Assembly (NCBI GenBank): GCA_007713455.1
Contig: VMRT01000016.1
Coordinates: 124,001-188,000, forward strand
Origin: Pseudomonas sp.
GTDB taxonomy: Bacteria; Pseudomonadota; Gammaproteobacteria; Pseudomonadales; Pseudomonadaceae
Length of the DNA stretch: 64,000 bases
Direction: 5' to 3'
The notes under the pieces are model-generated. The model did not search any database, was not told where the DNA came from, and saw nothing but the letters and a program-made list of their open reading frames with translations. Both the position numbers and the translations under genes were made by a program. Positions 27,213 through 38,095 of this stretch are shown here, piece after piece. Position 1 is the first letter of the stretch, and every line of letters starts with the position of its first letter.

Positions 27213-27707
27213 ATGCCCGAGCGCCTCAATGCCCGTGTCGAAGCCTGTTACGAGCTGGCCGAGCAGTTTTTCAAGCGACGCTTCACCCGCCCCCAGATAA
27301 GCCTCAAGCTGCGCGGGCAGAAAGCTGGTGTAGCGCATTTGCAGGAAAATCTCCTGCGCTTCAATGAGCAGCTATATAGGGAAAACACCGAGCACTTTCT
27401 GCGCCAGACCGTCGCCCATGAGGTCGCGCACCTGATCGCCCATCAGATGTTTGGCTCACGGATCCAGCCTCACGGCGAGGAATGGCAGCTGATCATGCGT
27501 GGCGTGTACGAGCTGCCGCCGGATCGCTGCCACACCTATGCGATTCGTCGCCGGTCCGTTACCCGTTATGTCTATCGCTGCAGCTGCGTGGATCAGGATT
27601 TCGCTTTCACGCCCCAACGCCATGCGTTGGTGGCGAAGGGGCGCCGTTATTACTGCCGTCGCTGCAAGACCACCCTCGCCTTCAGCGGCGAGCAACGCAT
27701 CGAATAA
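27213..27707 (+). CDS. SprT-like zinc metalloprotein
   Basis: A 164-aa protein with the zincin motif TVAHEVAHLIAHQMFG (about residues 66-81) and a C-terminal zinc-ribbon-like region (CSC, then YYCRRCKTTL). SprT-like proteins are related to the eukaryotic DNA-protein crosslink protease SPRTN. The bacterial role is not established. It stands between the Yip1-like gene and a convergent MFS gene. Confidence 0.9.
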   Translation: MPERLNARVEACYELAEQFFKRRFTRPQISLKLRGQKAGVAHLQENLLRFNEQLYRENTEHFLRQTVAHEVAHLIAHQMFGSRIQPHGEEWQLIMRGVYELPPDRCHTYAIRRRSVTRYVYRCSCVDQDFAFTPQRHALVAKGRRYYCRRCKTTLAFSGEQRIE

Positions 27708-27719
27708 CGCCAGCGCCTG

Positions 27720-28898
27720 CTAGAGCGCCCTCGCCCGCCAACCGGCAATGACGAACAACGCCGCCAGCAACGCCATCAACGGCAACCAGCCCGCGTGATC
27801 CCAGACATAACCGGCGCCATAGCCAACCACACTCGATCCCAGATAGTAGGCACACAGGTACAGCGCCGATGCCTGCGCTCGAGCACCCTTGGCATGGCTG
27901 CCGACCTGCCCGCTGGCCACAGCATGCGCGGCGAAGAAGCCGAGGGTGAACAATCCGAGACCGAGCACGATGCTGACCAGCCACGACGTCGCGCATAGCC
28001 CCACACCAATCAGCATCAGAGCGACCCCACCGCGCAGCACCTGCCGCGCACCGAAGCGCGGCACCAGACGCCCGGCCCAGCCGGCGCTGAAAATCCCCCC
28101 GAGATAGACGACGAACAGCAGGCCGATGAGCGTCGAGGACAAGCCGAACGGCTCGCCTGCCAGGCGGAAGCCAATGTAGTTGAACAGCGCGACGAAGCCG
28201 CCCATCAGCAGAAAGCCCTGCAGGAACAGTCCACGTAGCACCGGATTGCCCAGATGCAGCCGGAAGTTCGTCAGCAGAATGCGCAGCGAGAGCGGTTGCG
28301 CCGTGAAATGTCGCGACGGCGGCAACAGCCAGACGAACGCCACCAACGCCAGCAGTCCCAGCGAGGCAATGCCACCGAGCGCCAGCTGCCAGCCACCCAG
28401 GTCACTCAGCAGGCCCGAAAGCAGACGCCCGAGCATCCCACCCAGCGCCGTGCCGCCGATATACAGGCCCATTGCGGCAGGCAGCGACTCGGGCTCGAAC
28501 TCCTCGCCGACGTAAGCCATCGCCAGTGCCGGCAATCCACTGAGTGCCAGCCCGAGTAGCGCGCGCAGCGCCAGCAATAGTTGCCAGGAATCGACCAGTA
28601 CGCTGGCCAGCCCGAGCAGGCTGGCCAGACCAAGCGCCGCGGCCATCACCGGCTTGCGCCCCCAGCTTTCGGCAAGCGCACCCGAGATCAGCAGACAGAC
28701 GGCGAGCGACAGCGTCGTCAGCGACAACGCCAGACTGCTGCTGGCAGCCGATACGGAGAAATGCGCGGCGAGCATGGGCAGCAACGGCTGAATGCAATAC
28801 AGCAATGCGAACGTGGCGAAGCCAGCGCAGAAGAGTGCAAACGTGGCGCGCCGGTAGGCTGGCGTGCCTCTTGAGAGGTGTGCGTGTTCGGCGATCAT
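27720..28898 (-). CDS. MFS transporter, YnfM-like
   Basis: A 392-aa major facilitator with about 12 spans. The motif between TM2 and TM3 reads SGALAESWGRKPVMAAALG and its second-half equivalent is AGWAGRLVPRFGARQVLRGG. The substrate is unknown; relatives are putative drug or metabolite exporters. It converges on the SprT gene. Confidence 0.88.
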   Translation of the reverse strand: MIAEHAHLSRGTPAYRRATFALFCAGFATFALLYCIQPLLPMLAAHFSVSAASSSLALSLTTLSLAVCLLISGALAESWGRKPVMAAALGLASLLGLASVLVDSWQLLLALRALLGLALSGLPALAMAYVGEEFEPESLPAAMGLYIGGTALGGMLGRLLSGLLSDLGGWQLALGGIASLGLLALVAFVWLLPPSRHFTAQPLSLRILLTNFRLHLGNPVLRGLFLQGFLLMGGFVALFNYIGFRLAGEPFGLSSTLIGLLFVVYLGGIFSAGWAGRLVPRFGARQVLRGGVALMLIGVGLCATSWLVSIVLGLGLFTLGFFAAHAVASGQVGSHAKGARAQASALYLCAYYLGSSVVGYGAGYVWDHAGWLPLMALLAALFVIAGWRARAL

Positions 28899-29090
28899 CG
28901 GCGCCCTCGTCTCATGCGCTGACCTGAGAAAAAGCCGCGCAGGCTAGCACGGCTGTTCGCTCTGCCGCTTGCCGGACAGAAAAGCGGTCCGCTGATCGGC
29001 CTAACCCCAAGCCACCGCAAAGAACCGAAACGAATATTGCCCTATGCTGGTCTGTGACTAGACTCCCTATATGCCAGTCGGAGTAGAACA

Positions 29091-29270
29091 ATGACAGTAA
29101 CGCCGAATGACACCCGCCCCGCGGATACCTCGATCAAGCGGGACGAAACCCGCCTCTTCATATTCCTGATCGTCTTCCTGTTTCCCATCCTCAGCGTCGC
29201 GCTGGTCAGTGGTTACGGTTTCATCATCTGGATCGTGCAGATGATCTTCGGGCCGCCAGGTCCGGCTTAA
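29091..29270 (+). CDS. napE: NapE, small membrane protein of the periplasmic nitrate reductase operon
   Basis: A 59-aa protein found by reading the gap before napD. It has a hydrophilic N-terminus, the KRDETRLFIFLIVFLFPILS region and one membrane span, typical of NapE. The ATG at 29091 has GGAG 9 bases upstream. It is the first gene of the nap operon. Its exact role is not settled. No NarL or ANR site could be identified upstream. Confidence 0.9.
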   Translation: MTVTPNDTRPADTSIKRDETRLFIFLIVFLFPILSVALVSGYGFIIWIVQMIFGPPGPA

Positions 29271-29329
29271 GCCGCTCCTGCCGATCTAATCGGGCCTGCG
29301 CCCTGCTGCCAACGGAAACGGAATCACTG

Positions 29330-29584
29330 ATGGGACACCCTCTGCATATCGCCAGCCTGCTGGTGCACTGCCGCCCCGAATGGCTGGCCGCGGTAAAAGC
29401 CAACCTGCAACTGTTACCCGGCCTGGAAATGCACCAGGAGAATGCCAGCGGCAAGCTGGTGGTGGTGCTGGAAGCCGAGCACGAATCACGCATCCTTGCC
29501 TCGATCGACCATATCCAGCAATTGCCCGGCGTGCTCAATGCCGCATTGATCTATCACGAAGAACTCCTCGAAGGAGACGCCTGA
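29330..29584 (+). CDS. napD: NapD, NapA signal-peptide-binding chaperone
   Basis: An 84-aa cytoplasmic chaperone that binds the twin-arginine signal peptide of NapA and delays export until the cofactor is loaded. The N-terminus [13 protein letters not shown] and the middle ([20 protein letters not shown]) match the family. Its TGA overlaps the napA ATG by one base (TGATG). Confidence 0.93.
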   Translation: MGHPLHIASLLVHCRPEWLAAVKANLQLLPGLEMHQENASGKLVVVLEAEHESRILASIDHIQQLPGVLNAALIYHEELLEGDA

Positions 29585-32088
29585 TGAGCCTTACTCGACG
29601 CCAATTCGCCAAAGCCAACGCTGCGGCCATCGCCGCAACCGTGGCCGGCATGCCGATCGCTTCTAGCGCAAGCAACCTGATTACCGAAGCGGACGCCACC
29701 AATCTGAAATGGGACAAGGCCCCTTGCCGCTTCTGCGGCACCGGCTGCGGCGTCATGGTGGCGACTCGAGAGGGCCGCGTCGTCGCCACCCATGGCGACG
29801 TCAAGGCGGAAGTGAACCGCGGCATCAACTGCGTCAAGGGCTACTTCCTGTCGAAGATCATGTACGGCTCGGATCGCCTGACCCAACCGCTGCTACGCAT
29901 GAAGGACGGCAAGTTCGACAAGCAGGGCGAGTTCCAGCCCGTCAGCTGGGAACAGGCCTTCGACATCATGGAGGAAAAGTACAAGGCGGCGCTCAAGCAG
30001 GGCGGCCCTGAAGCCATCGGCATGTTCGGCTCGGGGCAGTGGACGATCTGGGAAGGCTACGCGGCGAACAAGCTGATGAAGGCCGGTTTCCGCTCGAACA
30101 ACATCGACCCCAATGCACGTCACTGCATGGCCTCGGCAGCGTTTGGTTTCATGCGCACCTTTGGCATGGACGAACCCATGGGCTGCTACGAGGACATCGA
30201 AGCGGCCGACGCTTTCGTGCTCTGGGGCTCGAACATGGCGGAGATGCACCCGGTGCTCTGGACCCGCGTGACGGATCGCCGTCTCAGCGCGCCGAACGTC
30301 AAGGTGGCGGTCATGTCGACGTTCGAGCATCGCAGCTTCGAGCTGGCCGACATCCCGATGATCTTCAACCCGCAGACTGACCTGGTCATCCTCAACTACA
30401 TCGCCAATCACATCATCCAGAGCGGCGCGGTAAACAAGGACTTCATCGAGAAACACACCAAGTTCGCCAAAGGTGCTACGAACATCGGCTACGGCCTGCG
30501 TCCGACCGACCCACTCGAACTCAAAGCCGAGAATGCGGCGGTGGCCAACACCTGGAGCGACATCAGCTTCGAGGATTACGCCGAGTTCCTGAAAACCTAC
30601 ACCCTGGAATACGCCACCAAGGAATCCGGCGTGCCGGCCGAGCGACTGCAGGCGCTTGCCGAGCTCTATGCCGACCCGAAGGTCAAGGTGATGTCGTTCT
30701 GGACCATGGGCTTCAACCAGCACACCCGCGGTGTCTGGGCGAACAACATGATCTACAACATCCACCTGCTCACCGGAAAGATAAGCGAGCCGGGTAACAG
30801 CCCGTTCTCCCTGACCGGACAGCCGTCCGCCTGTGGCACGGCAAGGGAAGTCGGCACCTTCTCCCACCGCCTGCCGGCGGACATGGCAGTCGCCAATCCC
30901 AAGCATCGGGCCATCACCGAAAAAATCTGGAAACTGCCCGAAGGCACCATTCAGGAAAAGCCGGGCTTTCATGCCGTCGAGCAGAGCCGCAAGCTCAAGG
31001 ACGGGGTACTGAAAGTCTACTGGACGCAGGTGACCAACAATATGCAGGCCGGCCCCAACGTCATGCAGGAGATCCTGCCGGGCTGGCGCAATCCGGAAAC
31101 ATTCATCATCGTCTCGGACGTCTACCCCACCGTTTCAGCCCAGGCGGCCGACCTCATCCTGCCCAGCGCAATGTGGGTGGAGAAGGAAGGCGCCTACGGT
31201 AACGCCGAACGACGCACCCAGTTCTGGCACCAGCTGGTCAAGGCACCTGGCGATGCACGCTCGGACCTCTGGCAGCTGGTGGAGTTTTCCAAGCGTTTCA
31301 ACGTCGACGAGGTATGGCCAGCCGAGCTGCTGAGCAAGTCACCGGAACTCAAGGGCAAGACCCTGTACGACGTACTGTTCAAGAATGGTCAGGTTGATCG
31401 CTTCCCCAACGAGGAAATTGCCGAGGGCTATGTAAATCAGGAGGCCGAGGCATTCGGCTTCTATCTGCAGAAGGGCCTGTTCGAGGAATACGCCGAATTC
31501 GGTCGCGGTCATGGACACGATCTGGCGCCCTTCGACACCTACCACGAAGCCCGCGGTTTACGCTGGCCGGTGGTGGATGGCAAGGAAACCCAGTGGCGCT
31601 ACCGCGAGGGCTACGACCCTTATGTCAAAGCCGGCAGCGATGTGCAGTTCTACGGCTACGGCGACAAGAAGGCGATCATCTTCGCCCTGCCCTACGACGT
31701 GCCGGCCGAAGTCCCGGACGAGGATTACCCCTTCTGGCTCAGTACCGGACGGGTGCTCGAGCACTGGCACACCGGAAGCATGACGCAGCGGGTCGATGAG
31801 CTGCACAAGGCCGTGCCCGACGCACTCGTCTACATGCATCCGGAGGACGCCCGCAAGCTCAACGCGCGCCGTGGCAGCGTGGTGAAAGTCATCAGCAGGC
31901 GCGGTGAGATGCAGGCACGGGTGGAGACACGGGGGCGCAACAAGCCGCCGATGGGGTTGATCTTCGTGCCGTTCTTCGACGCCAACAAGCTGATCAACAA
32001 AGTCACCCTCGACGCCACCGACCCGATCTCCAAGCAGACCGATTACAAGAAATGCGCCGTGAAGATCGAAGTGGTCAGCATCGCCTGA
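29584..32088 (+). CDS. napA: Periplasmic nitrate reductase catalytic subunit
   Basis: An 834-aa molybdopterin enzyme that reduces nitrate to nitrite in the periplasm. A Tat signal with [12 protein letters not shown] is at the N-terminus. The [4Fe-4S] motif CRFCGTGC is followed by the fourth cysteine in GINCVKG, and the cysteine that binds molybdenum is in [14 protein letters not shown]. The C-terminal molydopterin-dinucleotide-binding domain includes [15 protein letters not shown]. The long in-frame extension upstream through napD is rejected because the ATG at 29584 begins the signal peptide. Confidence 0.98.
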   Translation: MSLTRRQFAKANAAAIAATVAGMPIASSASNLITEADATNLKWDKAPCRFCGTGCGVMVATREGRVVATHGDVKAEVNRGINCVKGYFLSKIMYGSDRLTQPLLRMKDGKFDKQGEFQPVSWEQAFDIMEEKYKAALKQGGPEAIGMFGSGQWTIWEGYAANKLMKAGFRSNNIDPNARHCMASAAFGFMRTFGMDEPMGCYEDIEAADAFVLWGSNMAEMHPVLWTRVTDRRLSAPNVKVAVMSTFEHRSFELADIPMIFNPQTDLVILNYIANHIIQSGAVNKDFIEKHTKFAKGATNIGYGLRPTDPLELKAENAAVANTWSDISFEDYAEFLKTYTLEYATKESGVPAERLQALAELYADPKVKVMSFWTMGFNQHTRGVWANNMIYNIHLLTGKISEPGNSPFSLTGQPSACGTAREVGTFSHRLPADMAVANPKHRAITEKIWKLPEGTIQEKPGFHAVEQSRKLKDGVLKVYWTQVTNNMQAGPNVMQEILPGWRNPETFIIVSDVYPTVSAQAADLILPSAMWVEKEGAYGNAERRTQFWHQLVKAPGDARSDLWQLVEFSKRFNVDEVWPAELLSKSPELKGKTLYDVLFKNGQVDRFPNEEIAEGYVNQEAEAFGFYLQKGLFEEYAEFGRGHGHDLAPFDTYHEARGLRWPVVDGKETQWRYREGYDPYVKAGSDVQFYGYGDKKAIIFALPYDVPAEVPDEDYPFWLSTGRVLEHWHTGSMTQRVDELHKAVPDALVYMHPEDARKLNARRGSVVKVISRRGEMQARVETRGRNKPPMGLIFVPFFDANKLINKVTLDATDPISKQTDYKKCAVKIEVVSIA

Positions 32089-32099
32089 GGAGAACCGCC

Positions 32100-32588
32100 A
32101 TGAAATTTCGCCTACTGCCGCTGACCCTGCTCGCGGTATTCGGACTGGCCGTCGCCGCCGAAACCAACTACCCGCTGGATGCACCAGCCCCGGACGGTCG
32201 CCGTCCAGGCGGGACCATTACTCAGGAATTCACCCCACCGAAACTGCACGACGAGGAAAACAAGGATGCCCGGCGCGAGCGCAACTATCCGGAACAGCCG
32301 CCGACCATTCCACACAGTATCCGTGGGTATCATGTCGACAAGAATGCCAACAAATGCCTGACCTGCCATAGCCGGGCCAATAGTGCACGCGCGCAGGCGC
32401 CAATGATCAGCATCACCCACTACACCGATCGTGATCACCAGACCCTGGCGGCAGTCGCACCGCGGAGGTACTTCTGCACGCAATGTCATGTACCGCAGCA
32501 CGATGTGAAGCCGCTGGTGGAAAACCGCTTCAAGACCATCGACGAACTGCTGTACCGGGAAACCTCACCATCCACCAACGGAAACTGA
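32100..32588 (+). CDS. napB: NapB, dihaem cytochrome c subunit of periplasmic nitrate reductase
   Basis: A 162-aa periplasmic protein with a Sec signal peptide ([20 protein letters not shown]) and two haem-c motifs, CLTCH and CTQCH. Conserved histidines in [11 protein letters not shown] and [11 protein letters not shown] probably serve as distal ligands. It passes electrons from NapC to NapA. The start is ATG at 32100 after a GAGG ribosome site. Confidence 0.96.
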   Translation: MKFRLLPLTLLAVFGLAVAAETNYPLDAPAPDGRRPGGTITQEFTPPKLHDEENKDARRERNYPEQPPTIPHSIRGYHVDKNANKCLTCHSRANSARAQAPMISITHYTDRDHQTLAAVAPRRYFCTQCHVPQHDVKPLVENRFKTIDELLYRETSPSTNGN

Positions 32589-32598
32589 GGGGGCCTGG

Positions 32599-33195
32599 AT
32601 GAAGTCGATCAAGTCATTTTTCAAACGCTACTGGGCCGTTCTCCGCCGGCCCAGCGTCCACTACAGTCTAGGGGCGCTGACCCTCGGCGGGTTCATCGCC
32701 GGGATCATTTTCTGGGGCGGTTTCAATACCGCCTTGGAGGTCACCAACACGGAAGCGTTCTGCATTTCATGCCACGAGATGGAAGACAACGTGTACATGG
32801 AAATCAAGGACACCATCCACTACAGCAACCGTTCCGGTGTGCGCGCCACATGCCCCGATTGCCATGTACCGCACAAGTGGACCGATAAGATTGCGCGCAA
32901 GATGCAGGCGTCCAAGGAGGTTTGGGGCACGATCTTCGGCACGATCAACACTCGCGAGAAATTCCTCGACAAGCGTCGTGAGCTGGCCGAGCACGAATGG
33001 GCGCGACTCAAAGCCAACGACTCGCTCGAGTGCCGCAACTGTCACGACTTCGGCTACATGGACTTCACTCGCCAAGGCAAACGGGCATCGGAGTTCCATT
33101 CCACCGCCCTGGCCAGCGGCGAGGCAACCTGTATCGACTGCCACAAGGGCATCGCACACAAGCTGCCGGACATGAGAGGCGTACCGGGCTGGTAG
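32599..33195 (+). CDS. napC: NapC/NirT-type tetrahaem quinol dehydrogenase
   Basis: A 198-aa membrane-anchored cytochrome with one N-terminal span and four haem-c motifs (CISCH, CPDCH, CRNCH, CIDCH). It oxidises membrane quinol and feeds NapB. This nap operon has no napF, napG or napH in view, so quinol oxidation should rest on NapC alone. A terminator follows. Confidence 0.96.
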   Translation: MKSIKSFFKRYWAVLRRPSVHYSLGALTLGGFIAGIIFWGGFNTALEVTNTEAFCISCHEMEDNVYMEIKDTIHYSNRSGVRATCPDCHVPHKWTDKIARKMQASKEVWGTIFGTINTREKFLDKRRELAEHEWARLKANDSLECRNCHDFGYMDFTRQGKRASEFHSTALASGEATCIDCHKGIAHKLPDMRGVPGW

Positions 33196-33251
33196 GGTAA
33201 CGAGTCCTTGGCAGGTGTACAGACCAAGCACCCTGCGCGCTCCACCGCTGC

Positions 33252-33285
33252 AAAAAAAGCCCTGACCATTGGTCAGGGCTTTTTC
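33252..33285 (+). terminator. Terminator between napC and dcd, probably bidirectional
   Basis: A 10-bp perfect stem AGCCCTGACC (33258-33267) / GGTCAGGGCT (33271-33280) is flanked by seven A and five T, so it can stop transcription from both the nap operon and convergent dcd. Confidence 0.92.
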
Positions 33286-33301
33286 GTATTGCTCTTTGCC
33301 A

Positions 33302-33868
33302 TCAAGCCTTGGGCAGCGTCACGCCGCGCTGGCCCTGGTACTTGCCGCCGCGGTCACGGTAGGACACTTCGCACTCTTCGTCGGACTCGAGGAACAGCAT
33401 CTGCGCAACCCCCTCGTTCGCGTAGATCTTGGCCGGCAGCGTCGTGGTGTTGGAGAACTCCAGGGTCACATGCCCTTCCCACTCCGGTTCCAGCGGCGTC
33501 ACGTTGACGATGATGCCGCAGCGCGCGTAGGTGCTCTTGCCCAGGCAGATGGTCAGCACGTTGCGCGGGATGCGGAAGTACTCGACCGTGCGCGCCAGGG
33601 CGAAGGAGTTAGGCGGAATGATGCAGACGTCGCTCTTGATGTCGACGAAGCTCTTCTCGTCGAAATTCTTCGGATCGACCGTCGCCGAGTTGATGTTGGT
33701 AAACACCTTGAATTCATCGGCGCAGCGCACGTCGTAGCCATAGCTGGAGACGCCATAGGAAATCAGCCGATCGTTACCCTCGGTGCGCACCTGGCGCTCG
33801 ACGAAGGGTTCGATCATGCCGAGTTCCTGGGCCATGCGGCGAATCCACTTGTCCGATTTGATGCTCAT
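33302..33868 (-). CDS. dcd: dCTP deaminase
   Basis: A 188-aa enzyme that deaminates dCTP to dUTP, the main source of dUMP for thymidylate synthesis. Family landmarks are [46 protein letters not shown] and [11 protein letters not shown]. The ATG at 33866-33868 matches the family start exactly and length is standard, so the 32-residue upstream extension is rejected. Confidence 0.97.
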   Translation of the reverse strand: MSIKSDKWIRRMAQELGMIEPFVERQVRTEGNDRLISYGVSSYGYDVRCADEFKVFTNINSATVDPKNFDEKSFVDIKSDVCIIPPNSFALARTVEYFRIPRNVLTICLGKSTYARCGIIVNVTPLEPEWEGHVTLEFSNTTTLPAKIYANEGVAQMLFLESDEECEVSYRDRGGKYQGQRGVTLPKA

Positions 33869-34197
33869 GGCTGGCGTCCTGATTAGATGAAATGGGCGTG
33901 CGAAGACGCGCATCTTACCGAGCCTCGTGCGCGTGTAAAAGCATGGCCGCGATGCGCGCCGCAAAGCAGGTCACACCTCGACCGCGCCGCTCGGAGAAGA
34001 AATCCAAAATAAAGCTCGCTTTGCTCCAGAAAAAAGGTATTGTTACTGGGCTGCTGCTGCATGTGTCACCGTGAATCGCTACATGTTTAGATTTCGATCC
34101 AAATATCGATACGACTCCTATCTCCTTGCACACAGTGATGTTCGGACCTTTTCAGTCCGCACTTTATTTTTCAAAACTTGGTTCAAGGAGACATCAA
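33869..34197. other. Intergenic region with long, AT-richer leader of the cold-shock gene
   Basis: This is a divergent gap between dcd and the cold-shock gene. From about 34040 the sequence becomes visibly richer in A and T and likely forms the long 5' untranslated region typical of cspA-type mRNAs, ending with AAGGAG before the ATG. I could not define the promoter. Confidence 0.6.
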
Positions 34198-34407
34198 ATG
34201 TCCAATCGCCAAACCGGTACCGTTAAGTGGTTCAACGATGAGAAAGGCTTCGGCTTCATCACTCCGCAATCCGGTGACGACCTCTTCGTACACTTCCGCG
34301 CCATCCAGGGCGACGGTTTCAAGAGCCTGAAAGAAGGCCAGCAAGTTTCCTTCGTCGCTACCCGCGGCCAGAAGGGCATGCAAGCTGAGGAAGTTCAGGT
34401 TATCTAA
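34198..34407 (+). CDS. Cold-shock protein, CspA family
   Basis: A 69-aa single OB-fold RNA chaperone with RNP1 (KGFGFIT) and RNP2 (DLFVHF) motifs. It is close to the CapB/CspD-like proteins of pseudomonads. The start is the ATG at 34198 after AAGGAG, and the upstream frame is leader. A terminator follows directly. Confidence 0.96.
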   Translation: MSNRQTGTVKWFNDEKGFGFITPQSGDDLFVHFRAIQGDGFKSLKEGQQVSFVATRGQKGMQAEEVQVI

Positions 34408-34422
34408 CCTGAGTCTTCTCTG

Positions 34423-34451
34423 AAAAAGCCTCGCTTCGGCGGGGCTTTTTT
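34423..34451 (+). terminator. Rho-independent terminator of the cold-shock gene
   Basis: AAAAAGCCTCGC and GCGGGGCTTTTTT form a stem with a TTCG-type loop (one G-T pair) just after the stop codon. Confidence 0.92.
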
Positions 34452-34509
34452 GTGCCTGCAATTTATCGCCGGGCGCGGGCGGTGACGCATGGCGTCACCG
34501 CCTCTAGGC

Positions 34510-35604
34510 TCAGTCCTCGGAAATGACGATCTTCGGCATCGACTGCGCGATGATTTGCCCACTCTGAGCGATACGGGCACCGACGGTACGCGCCACCTCT
34601 TGGTAAATCATCGCGATCTGGCTTTCCGGATCAGCTATCACGGTCGGCTTGCCCGCATCCGCCTGACTGCGAATCGCCATCGACAAAGGTAGCGATGCCA
34701 GCAGATCGACGTTGTACTGCGCCGCCAGCTTCTCGCCACCACCCTCACCGAACAGATGCTCCGCATGGCCGCAGCTCGAGCAGATATGGGTGGCCATGTT
34801 CTCCACCACACCGAGCACTGGAATGTTCACCTTGCGGAACATCTCAACGCCCTTCTTCGCATCGAGCAACGCCAGATCCTGCGGCGTGGTCACGATGACC
34901 GCCCCCGTCACCGGCACTTTCTGCGCCAGCGTCAGCTGGATATCGCCCGTTCCCGGCGGCATATCCACCACCAGATAATCGAGATCGTTCCAGGCGGTCT
35001 GAGTGATCAACTGCAACAGCGCACCGGAAACCATCGGCCCGCGCCAGACCATCGGCGTCTTGTCATCGGACAGGAACGCCATGGACATGACCTGCACCCC
35101 GTGGGCCTCCAGAGGGATGAACGCCTTGCCATCGCGAATCTCCGGGCGCGTGCCTTCTGCGATACCGAACATGATGCCCTGGCTCGGGCCATAGATGTCG
35201 GCATCCAGCACGCCCACCCGTGCACCTTCGCGCGCCAAGGCCAGAGCCAGATTGGCGGCTGTGGTCGACTTGCCGACACCACCCTTGCCGGATGCCACGG
35301 CGATGATGTTCTTCACATTGGAAAGCGCCGGCACCTGATCCTGCGCCTTGTGCGGACGCACGACGCAATCGACCTGAACATCGGCGCGACTGACGCCATC
35401 CAGGTGCTCGATAGCCATCGCCAGCATCTGTGCCCAGCCACTGCGAAACAGCGCAGCGGCGTAGCCCAACTCAAGCTGCACGCTGACCCTATCACCCTGC
35501 ACCTCGATCGAACGCACGCAGCCGGCGCTCACCGGATCCTGATTCAAATGGGGATCGGTGTACTGGCGCAGGACGGTTTCCACAGCTTCGCGAGTGACGG
35601 ACAT
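34510..35604 (-). CDS. apbC: Iron-sulfur cluster carrier protein ApbC/Mrp
   Basis: A 364-aa P-loop ATPase that binds and transfers [4Fe-4S] clusters. The N-terminal about 90 residues form a MIP18-like domain. The deviant Walker A is ASGKGGVGKSTTAANLALAL near residue 105. Other landmarks are DADIYGPSQ, DMPPGTGDIQLTL and the cluster-binding cysteine pair CSSC. It is divergent from metG. Confidence 0.96.
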   Translation of the reverse strand: MSVTREAVETVLRQYTDPHLNQDPVSAGCVRSIEVQGDRVSVQLELGYAAALFRSGWAQMLAMAIEHLDGVSRADVQVDCVVRPHKAQDQVPALSNVKNIIAVASGKGGVGKSTTAANLALALAREGARVGVLDADIYGPSQGIMFGIAEGTRPEIRDGKAFIPLEAHGVQVMSMAFLSDDKTPMVWRGPMVSGALLQLITQTAWNDLDYLVVDMPPGTGDIQLTLAQKVPVTGAVIVTTPQDLALLDAKKGVEMFRKVNIPVLGVVENMATHICSSCGHAEHLFGEGGGEKLAAQYNVDLLASLPLSMAIRSQADAGKPTVIADPESQIAMIYQEVARTVGARIAQSGQIIAQSMPKIVISED

Positions 35605-35778
35605 GGTTACTCCTAGAAAGACCGAGCAAATCAGACAGGCATCTTACCCCGCACGCCGCTTCCGAGCCCAACACCAACCGGCACTGTCGAAGCCGGGGAT
35701 CGGCAGCGCGGGTGAAAAATACGCGCCAGGCCTTTATAGTTGCAGACTTTCTTTCGCAATTCCGACTGCAGATTTCCC

Positions 35779-37821
35779 ATGTCCGAAGCTCGCCAGATTC
35801 TCGTTACCAGCGCACTGCCTTACGCCAACGGTTCGATCCACCTCGGCCATATGCTCGAGTACATTCAGACGGACATGTGGGTGCGCTTCCAGAAGCTGCG
35901 CGGCAATCAGTGCATTTATGTCTGCGCCGACGACGCCCACGGCTCGGCAATCATGCTGCGTGCCGAGAAAGAAGGCATCACGCCCGAGCAATTGATCGCC
36001 AACGTGCAAGCCGAACACGGCAGTGATTTCGCCGACTTCCTGGTGGACTTCGACAACTTCCACTCCACCCATTCGGAAGAGAACCGCAAGCTTGCCGAGC
36101 TGATCTACACACGCCTGCGCGACGCCGGCCACATCGCAACCCGCTCGGTGACCCAGTATTTTGACCCCGAGAAGGGCATGTTCCTCGCCGACCGCTTCAT
36201 CAAGGGCACCTGCCCGAAGTGCGCGGCCGAGGACCAGTACGGCGACAACTGCGAGAAGTGTGGCGCCACCTACGAGCCGACCGAACTGAAAGATCCGCGT
36301 TCGGCGATCTCCGGCGCCACGCCAGTGCTGAAGGACTCCAAGCACTTCTTCTTCAAGCTGCCGGACTTCGAGGCCATGCTCAAGCAATGGACCCGCGGCG
36401 GTGCGCTGCAGGAGTCGGTTGCCAACAAGATCGCCGAATGGCTCGACGGAGGGTTACAGGAGTGGGACATCTCGCGTGACGCGCCCTACTTCGGCTTCGA
36501 AATTCCGGGTGAACCGGGCAAGTATTTCTACGTCTGGCTGGACGCACCGATCGGCTACATGGCCAGCTTCGAGAACCTGTGCAAGCGCCGCCCAGAGCTG
36601 AGCTTCGACACGTTCTGGAGCAAGGATTCGACCGCCGAGCTGTACCACTTCATCGGCAAGGACATCATCAACTTCCACACCCTGTTCTGGCCGGCCATGC
36701 TGGAAGGCGCTGGCTTCCGCAAGCCGACCGCGGTCAACGTGCACGGCTACCTGACGGTGAATGGACAGAAGATGTCCAAGTCGCGCGGCACCTTTATCAA
36801 GGCGCGCACATATCTCGATCACCTGAACCCGGAATACCTGCGTTATTACTACGCGTCGAAGCTGGGCCGCGGCGTGGACGACCTCGATCTGAACCTCGAA
36901 GATTTCATCCAGAAGGTCAACTCCGACTTGGTTGGCAAGGTCGTCAACATCGCCAGCCGCTGCGCCGGCTTCGTCCACAAAGGCAACGGCGGTGTGATGG
37001 TCGACGCCAACCCTGAACCGGAACTGTGGGCAGCCTTCCAAGCCGCCGCCCCGAGCATCGCCGAGGCTTACGAGGCACGTGACTTCGCCCGTGCCATGCG
37101 CGAAATCATGGCGCTCGCTGACCGTGCCAACGCCTGGATTGCCGATAAGGCGCCATGGGCGCTGAACAAGGTTGAAGGCAAGCAGGCCGAGGTACAGGAA
37201 ATCTGTGCACTAGGCATCAACCTGTTCCGCCAGCTGGTGATTTTCCTCAAGCCGGTGCTGCCGAACCTCGCCGCGGCTGCCGAGCGGTTCCTCAATGTTG
37301 AGCCGCTCACCTGGAACGACCATGCGACGCTGCTGGCCAACCACCAGCTCAATGCTTTCACTCCGCTAATGACCCGCATTGAACCCGCGAAGATCGAAGC
37401 CATGATCGAAGCATCCAAAGAAGACCTCGCCTCCAGCGAAGCCGCAGCTGCCCCGGCGGGCAATGGCGAACTGACCAAGCAGCCGATCGCCGCGGAAATC
37501 AACTTCGATGCCTTTGCCGCGGTCGATCTGCGCATTGCACTGATCGAGAAGGCCGAGCTCGTCGAAGGCGCCGACAAGCTGCTACGGCTGACCCTGGACA
37601 TCGGCGATGCCAAGCGCAACGTTTTCTCCGGCATCAAGAGCGCCTACCCGGACCCAAGCAAGCTGGAAGGTCGTCTGACCCTGTATGTCGCTAACCTGGC
37701 GCCGCGCAAGATGAAGTTCGGCGTGTCGGAAGGTATGGTCCTCGCGGCTGGCCCCGGCGGTAGCGAAATCTACCTGCTGAGCCCCGACAACGGCGCCAAG
37801 CCGGGCCAGCGCGTCATGTAA
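35779..37821 (+). CDS. metG: Methionyl-tRNA synthetase
   Basis: A 680-aa class I synthetase. Landmarks are the HIGH-like HLGH in [17 protein letters not shown], the zinc-binding cysteines CPKC and CEKC of the knuckle insert, the KMSKSRGT loop, and a C-terminal tRNA-binding (Trbp111-like) domain starting near [18 protein letters not shown]. The ATG at 35779 is chosen; 13 further codons upstream are open but not family-like. It is divergent from apbC. Confidence 0.97.
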   Translation: MSEARQILVTSALPYANGSIHLGHMLEYIQTDMWVRFQKLRGNQCIYVCADDAHGSAIMLRAEKEGITPEQLIANVQAEHGSDFADFLVDFDNFHSTHSEENRKLAELIYTRLRDAGHIATRSVTQYFDPEKGMFLADRFIKGTCPKCAAEDQYGDNCEKCGATYEPTELKDPRSAISGATPVLKDSKHFFFKLPDFEAMLKQWTRGGALQESVANKIAEWLDGGLQEWDISRDAPYFGFEIPGEPGKYFYVWLDAPIGYMASFENLCKRRPELSFDTFWSKDSTAELYHFIGKDIINFHTLFWPAMLEGAGFRKPTAVNVHGYLTVNGQKMSKSRGTFIKARTYLDHLNPEYLRYYYASKLGRGVDDLDLNLEDFIQKVNSDLVGKVVNIASRCAGFVHKGNGGVMVDANPEPELWAAFQAAAPSIAEAYEARDFARAMREIMALADRANAWIADKAPWALNKVEGKQAEVQEICALGINLFRQLVIFLKPVLPNLAAAAERFLNVEPLTWNDHATLLANHQLNAFTPLMTRIEPAKIEAMIEASKEDLASSEAAAAPAGNGELTKQPIAAEINFDAFAAVDLRIALIEKAELVEGADKLLRLTLDIGDAKRNVFSGIKSAYPDPSKLEGRLTLYVANLAPRKMKFGVSEGMVLAAGPGGSEIYLLSPDNGAKPGQRVM

Positions 37822-37828
37822 ATCGGCG

Positions 37829-37860
37829 TTCGCGTGCCGGCCTCTCGAGCGGCACGCGAA
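37829..37860 (+). repeat. 11-bp hairpin downstream of metG
   Basis: TTCGCGTGCCG (37829-37839) and CGGCACGCGAA (37850-37860) are perfect complements with a 10-base loop. No T-run follows, so it is not a standard terminator. It may protect the metG message. Confidence 0.6.
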
Positions 37861-37882
37861 ACCCCGCGTTAACGGAAACGCT

Positions 37883-38095
37883 ATGAGCGAGCCTGTAGAT
37901 CCTTCCGACTGCCCGCTCTGCGGTCAGCCCAACCAGTGCGGCGAGTGCGACCCTGCCGCCGCCCAGCCCTGCTGGTGCTTCACGACCCCAATCCCCGATC
38001 ACGTGCTCGAGCGCATTCCTGCCACGCTCCGAAATCAGGCCTGTATCTGCGCGCGTTGCGCTCGCAGCCAAACCGCTCCTCCAGATGCGCCTTGA
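37883..38095 (+). CDS. Small cysteine-rich CWC-domain protein
   Basis: A 70-aa protein with eight cysteines in the pattern CPLCGQPNQCGEC, PCWC, ACICARC, typical of the cysteine-rich CWC domain. It probably binds zinc. It overlaps the following pseudouridine synthase by 11 bases, so the two are co-expressed. Function is unknown. Confidence 0.85.
   Translation: MSEPVDPSDCPLCGQPNQCGECDPAAAQPCWCFTTPIPDHVLERIPATLRNQACICARCARSQTAPPDAP

Noticed and set aside
29893..30972. A 359-aa open frame on the minus strand opposite napA
   Set aside because: It is the antisense shadow of a gene with full catalytic motifs. High G+C with biased third positions opens such frames. No start signal or family motif is present.
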